Shown piece after piece: positions 13,737 to 14,888 of a stretch of 14,888 nt of DNA. The notes below the pieces were generated by a model, which saw only the letters and a program-made list of their open reading frames with translations, made no database searches and had not been told where the DNA came from. The stretch's first letter is position 1. Each line of letters begins with the position of its first letter. The DNA lies in contig DZDC01000009.1 in NCBI GenBank assembly GCA_022736595.1, forward strand, positions 1 through 14,888, in the 5' to 3' direction. Made by a program: the position numbers and the translations under genes. Source of the stretch: Draconibacterium orientale. GTDB lineage: Bacteria; Bacteroidota; Bacteroidia; Bacteroidales; UBA1556.

Positions 13737-14888
13737 ATGAATCCCATTAGCATTGCTGCTTTACATAAAATATTTCTCTCCTCCAGAGGAGTTTGCACCG
13801 ATACCCGTACCATTCAGACTGGTGAAATTTTCTTTTGCCTTAAAGGGGATAACTTTAATGCCAACCAATTTGCCAAAAAGGCACTGGAGATGGGTGCCCT
13901 TTATGTGATAATTGATGAGGAACAATTTTATATCGATGAGCATACCATATTGGTTCCCGATGTGTTAGAGTATTTGCAGCAACTGGCAGCCTTCCACCGC
14001 CGACGTTTTAATATTCCCGTCATTGGGATTACTGGAACAAACGGAAAAACCACCACCAAAGAAATGCTCAAAACGGTACTTTCAACCCATTTTAAAGTCC
14101 ATGCCACGCTAGGCAATCTCAACAACCATATAGGAGTCCCACTCACGCTGCTCAGTATGCCCCAAGATACTGATATTGCAATAATTGAAATGGGAGCCAA
14201 TCACTTGGGCGAAATTGCGGATTTATGCAAAATTTCTGACCCCAGTTATGGCATTGTTACTTCCATTGGCAGAGCCCATCTTGAGGGTTTTGGAAGTATC
14301 GAAAATATTATCGAAACCAAGACTGCGCTTTATCGTCATGTGGATAATAATGCAGGTAAAGTGTTTGTTAACGCCGATGATGATCTTCTGATGAAACTTT
14401 CTGAAGGCTTGGATCGGTACACTTATGGGCGCAACCCTCAGGCCAACCTTATTGCGCAAAGTATGGATCAAGAGGTGTTTGCGGGTGTGGTGTGGAATCA
14501 AATGCAAATAAAATCGCAACTGGTTGGAAGTTTCAATTTCCCCAATCTTATGGCCGCTTTGGCTGTGGGCGATTACTTCCAGCTAACTCCTGAGCAAATG
14601 GCCAATGCCATTCAAAATTACGCCCCAAGCAACAAACGATCGCAACTGCAAAAAACCAATAAAAATACTTTGGTCGTTGATGCATACAATGCCAATCCAA
14701 GCAGTATGGAAGTGGCCATTGAAGCCTTCAGAGGGCTACAACACTCTAATAAATGGTTGATCTTAGGGGATATGCGAGAACTTGGAGAGGAAAGCGAACA
14801 CGAGCATCGTCTACTCATCAATCGGCTTAGGGGTTTTGATTCTCAAAAGATTATTCTTGTAGGGCCTCAATTGCACCGATTGGCGGGT
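13737..14888 (+). CDS. murF: UDP-N-acetylmuramoyl-tripeptide--D-alanyl-D-alanine ligase, 5' part
   Basis: The first 384 residues of MurF, open to the right edge; about 45-65 residues should be missing against a family length near 430-450. It adds D-Ala-D-Ala to UDP-MurNAc-tripeptide with ATP in the cytoplasm, the last soluble step of peptidoglycan precursor synthesis. The N-terminal substrate-binding domain contains CTDTRTIQTGEIFFCLKG (20-37). The ATP-binding loop is GITGTNGKTTTKE (97-109, Lys104). GNLNNHIGVPLTLL (126-139) and EMGANHLGEI (151-160) follow. Lys195 in IIETKTALY is the likely carbamylated lysine. DAYNANPSSM (315-324) and GDMRELGEES (344-353) mark the C-terminal domain. The ATG at 13737 is the first start after an in-frame stop at 13728-13730. 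No convincing promoter was found ahead of it. Confidence 0.97.
   Translation, partial: MNPISIAALHKIFLSSRGVCTDTRTIQTGEIFFCLKGDNFNANQFAKKALEMGALYVIIDEEQFYIDEHTILVPDVLEYLQQLAAFHRRRFNIPVIGITGTNGKTTTKEMLKTVLSTHFKVHATLGNLNNHIGVPLTLLSMPQDTDIAIIEMGANHLGEIADLCKISDPSYGIVTSIGRAHLEGFGSIENIIETKTALYRHVDNNAGKVFVNADDDLLMKLSEGLDRYTYGRNPQANLIAQSMDQEVFAGVVWNQMQIKSQLVGSFNFPNLMAALAVGDYFQLTPEQMANAIQNYAPSNKRSQLQKTNKNTLVVDAYNANPSSMEVAIEAFRGLQHSNKWLILGDMRELGEESEHEHRLLINRLRGFDSQKIILVGPQLHRLAG

Overview
The window is ordinary core-plus-surface chromosome from a member of the Bacteroidota, most likely Flavobacteriia or a close relative. The grounds are: an atpB-E-F-H-A-G operon without atpD and atpC; an atpB with a long N-terminal extension behind a signal peptide; a bactofilin/AtpZ/AtpI-like leader set; AT-rich DNA with few strong Shine-Dalgarno sequences; and several exact matches to the Bacteroidota -7 promoter element TAnnTTTG at plausible distances from genes. 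No rRNA, tRNA, insertion sequence, CRISPR array or phage gene was seen. No gene-free stretch exceeds 300 bases; the longest is the 186-base divergent promoter region at 12487-12672.

Layout, left to right. (1) 33-6028, minus strand: a surface-polysaccharide operon transcribed right to left as a Wza-type export lipoprotein, a Wzc-type tyrosine kinase/co-polymerase, then WbpE-, WbpD- and WbpB-like enzymes. The last three would convert UDP-GlcNAc-uronic acid to UDP-2,3-diacetamido-2,3-dideoxyglucuronic acid, a nucleotide sugar for capsule or O-antigen. The operon may continue past the left edge. (2) 6164-6197: a strong minus-strand terminator ending the ATP synthase operon, followed by a promoter for the polysaccharide operon. 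(3) 6220-11325, minus strand: atpB, atpE, atpF, atpH, atpA, atpG, encoding the whole Fo plus the delta, alpha and gamma subunits of F1; beta and epsilon must be encoded elsewhere. (4) 11488-12486, minus strand: bactofilin, AtpZ and an AtpI-like membrane protein, tightly packed, with a possible weak terminator and a separate promoter between them and atpB. (5) 12487-12672: a divergent promoter region. (6) 12673-13584, plus strand: a membrane-anchored coiled-coil protein of unknown function, ended by a clear terminator. (7) 13737 to the right edge, plus strand: murF, cut by the window end.

The genes serve three jobs: energy conversion (ATP synthase and its assembly factors), envelope construction (murF, bactofilin, perhaps the coiled-coil protein) and export of a decorated surface polysaccharide. 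I see no clear evidence of an undescribed system. The items most worth a second look are the uncharacterised coiled-coil protein, the Tyr-Gly hexanucleotide repeat in the kinase tail, the nested hairpin between atpE and atpF, and the TTG-started AtpZ gene overlapping the bactofilin gene.
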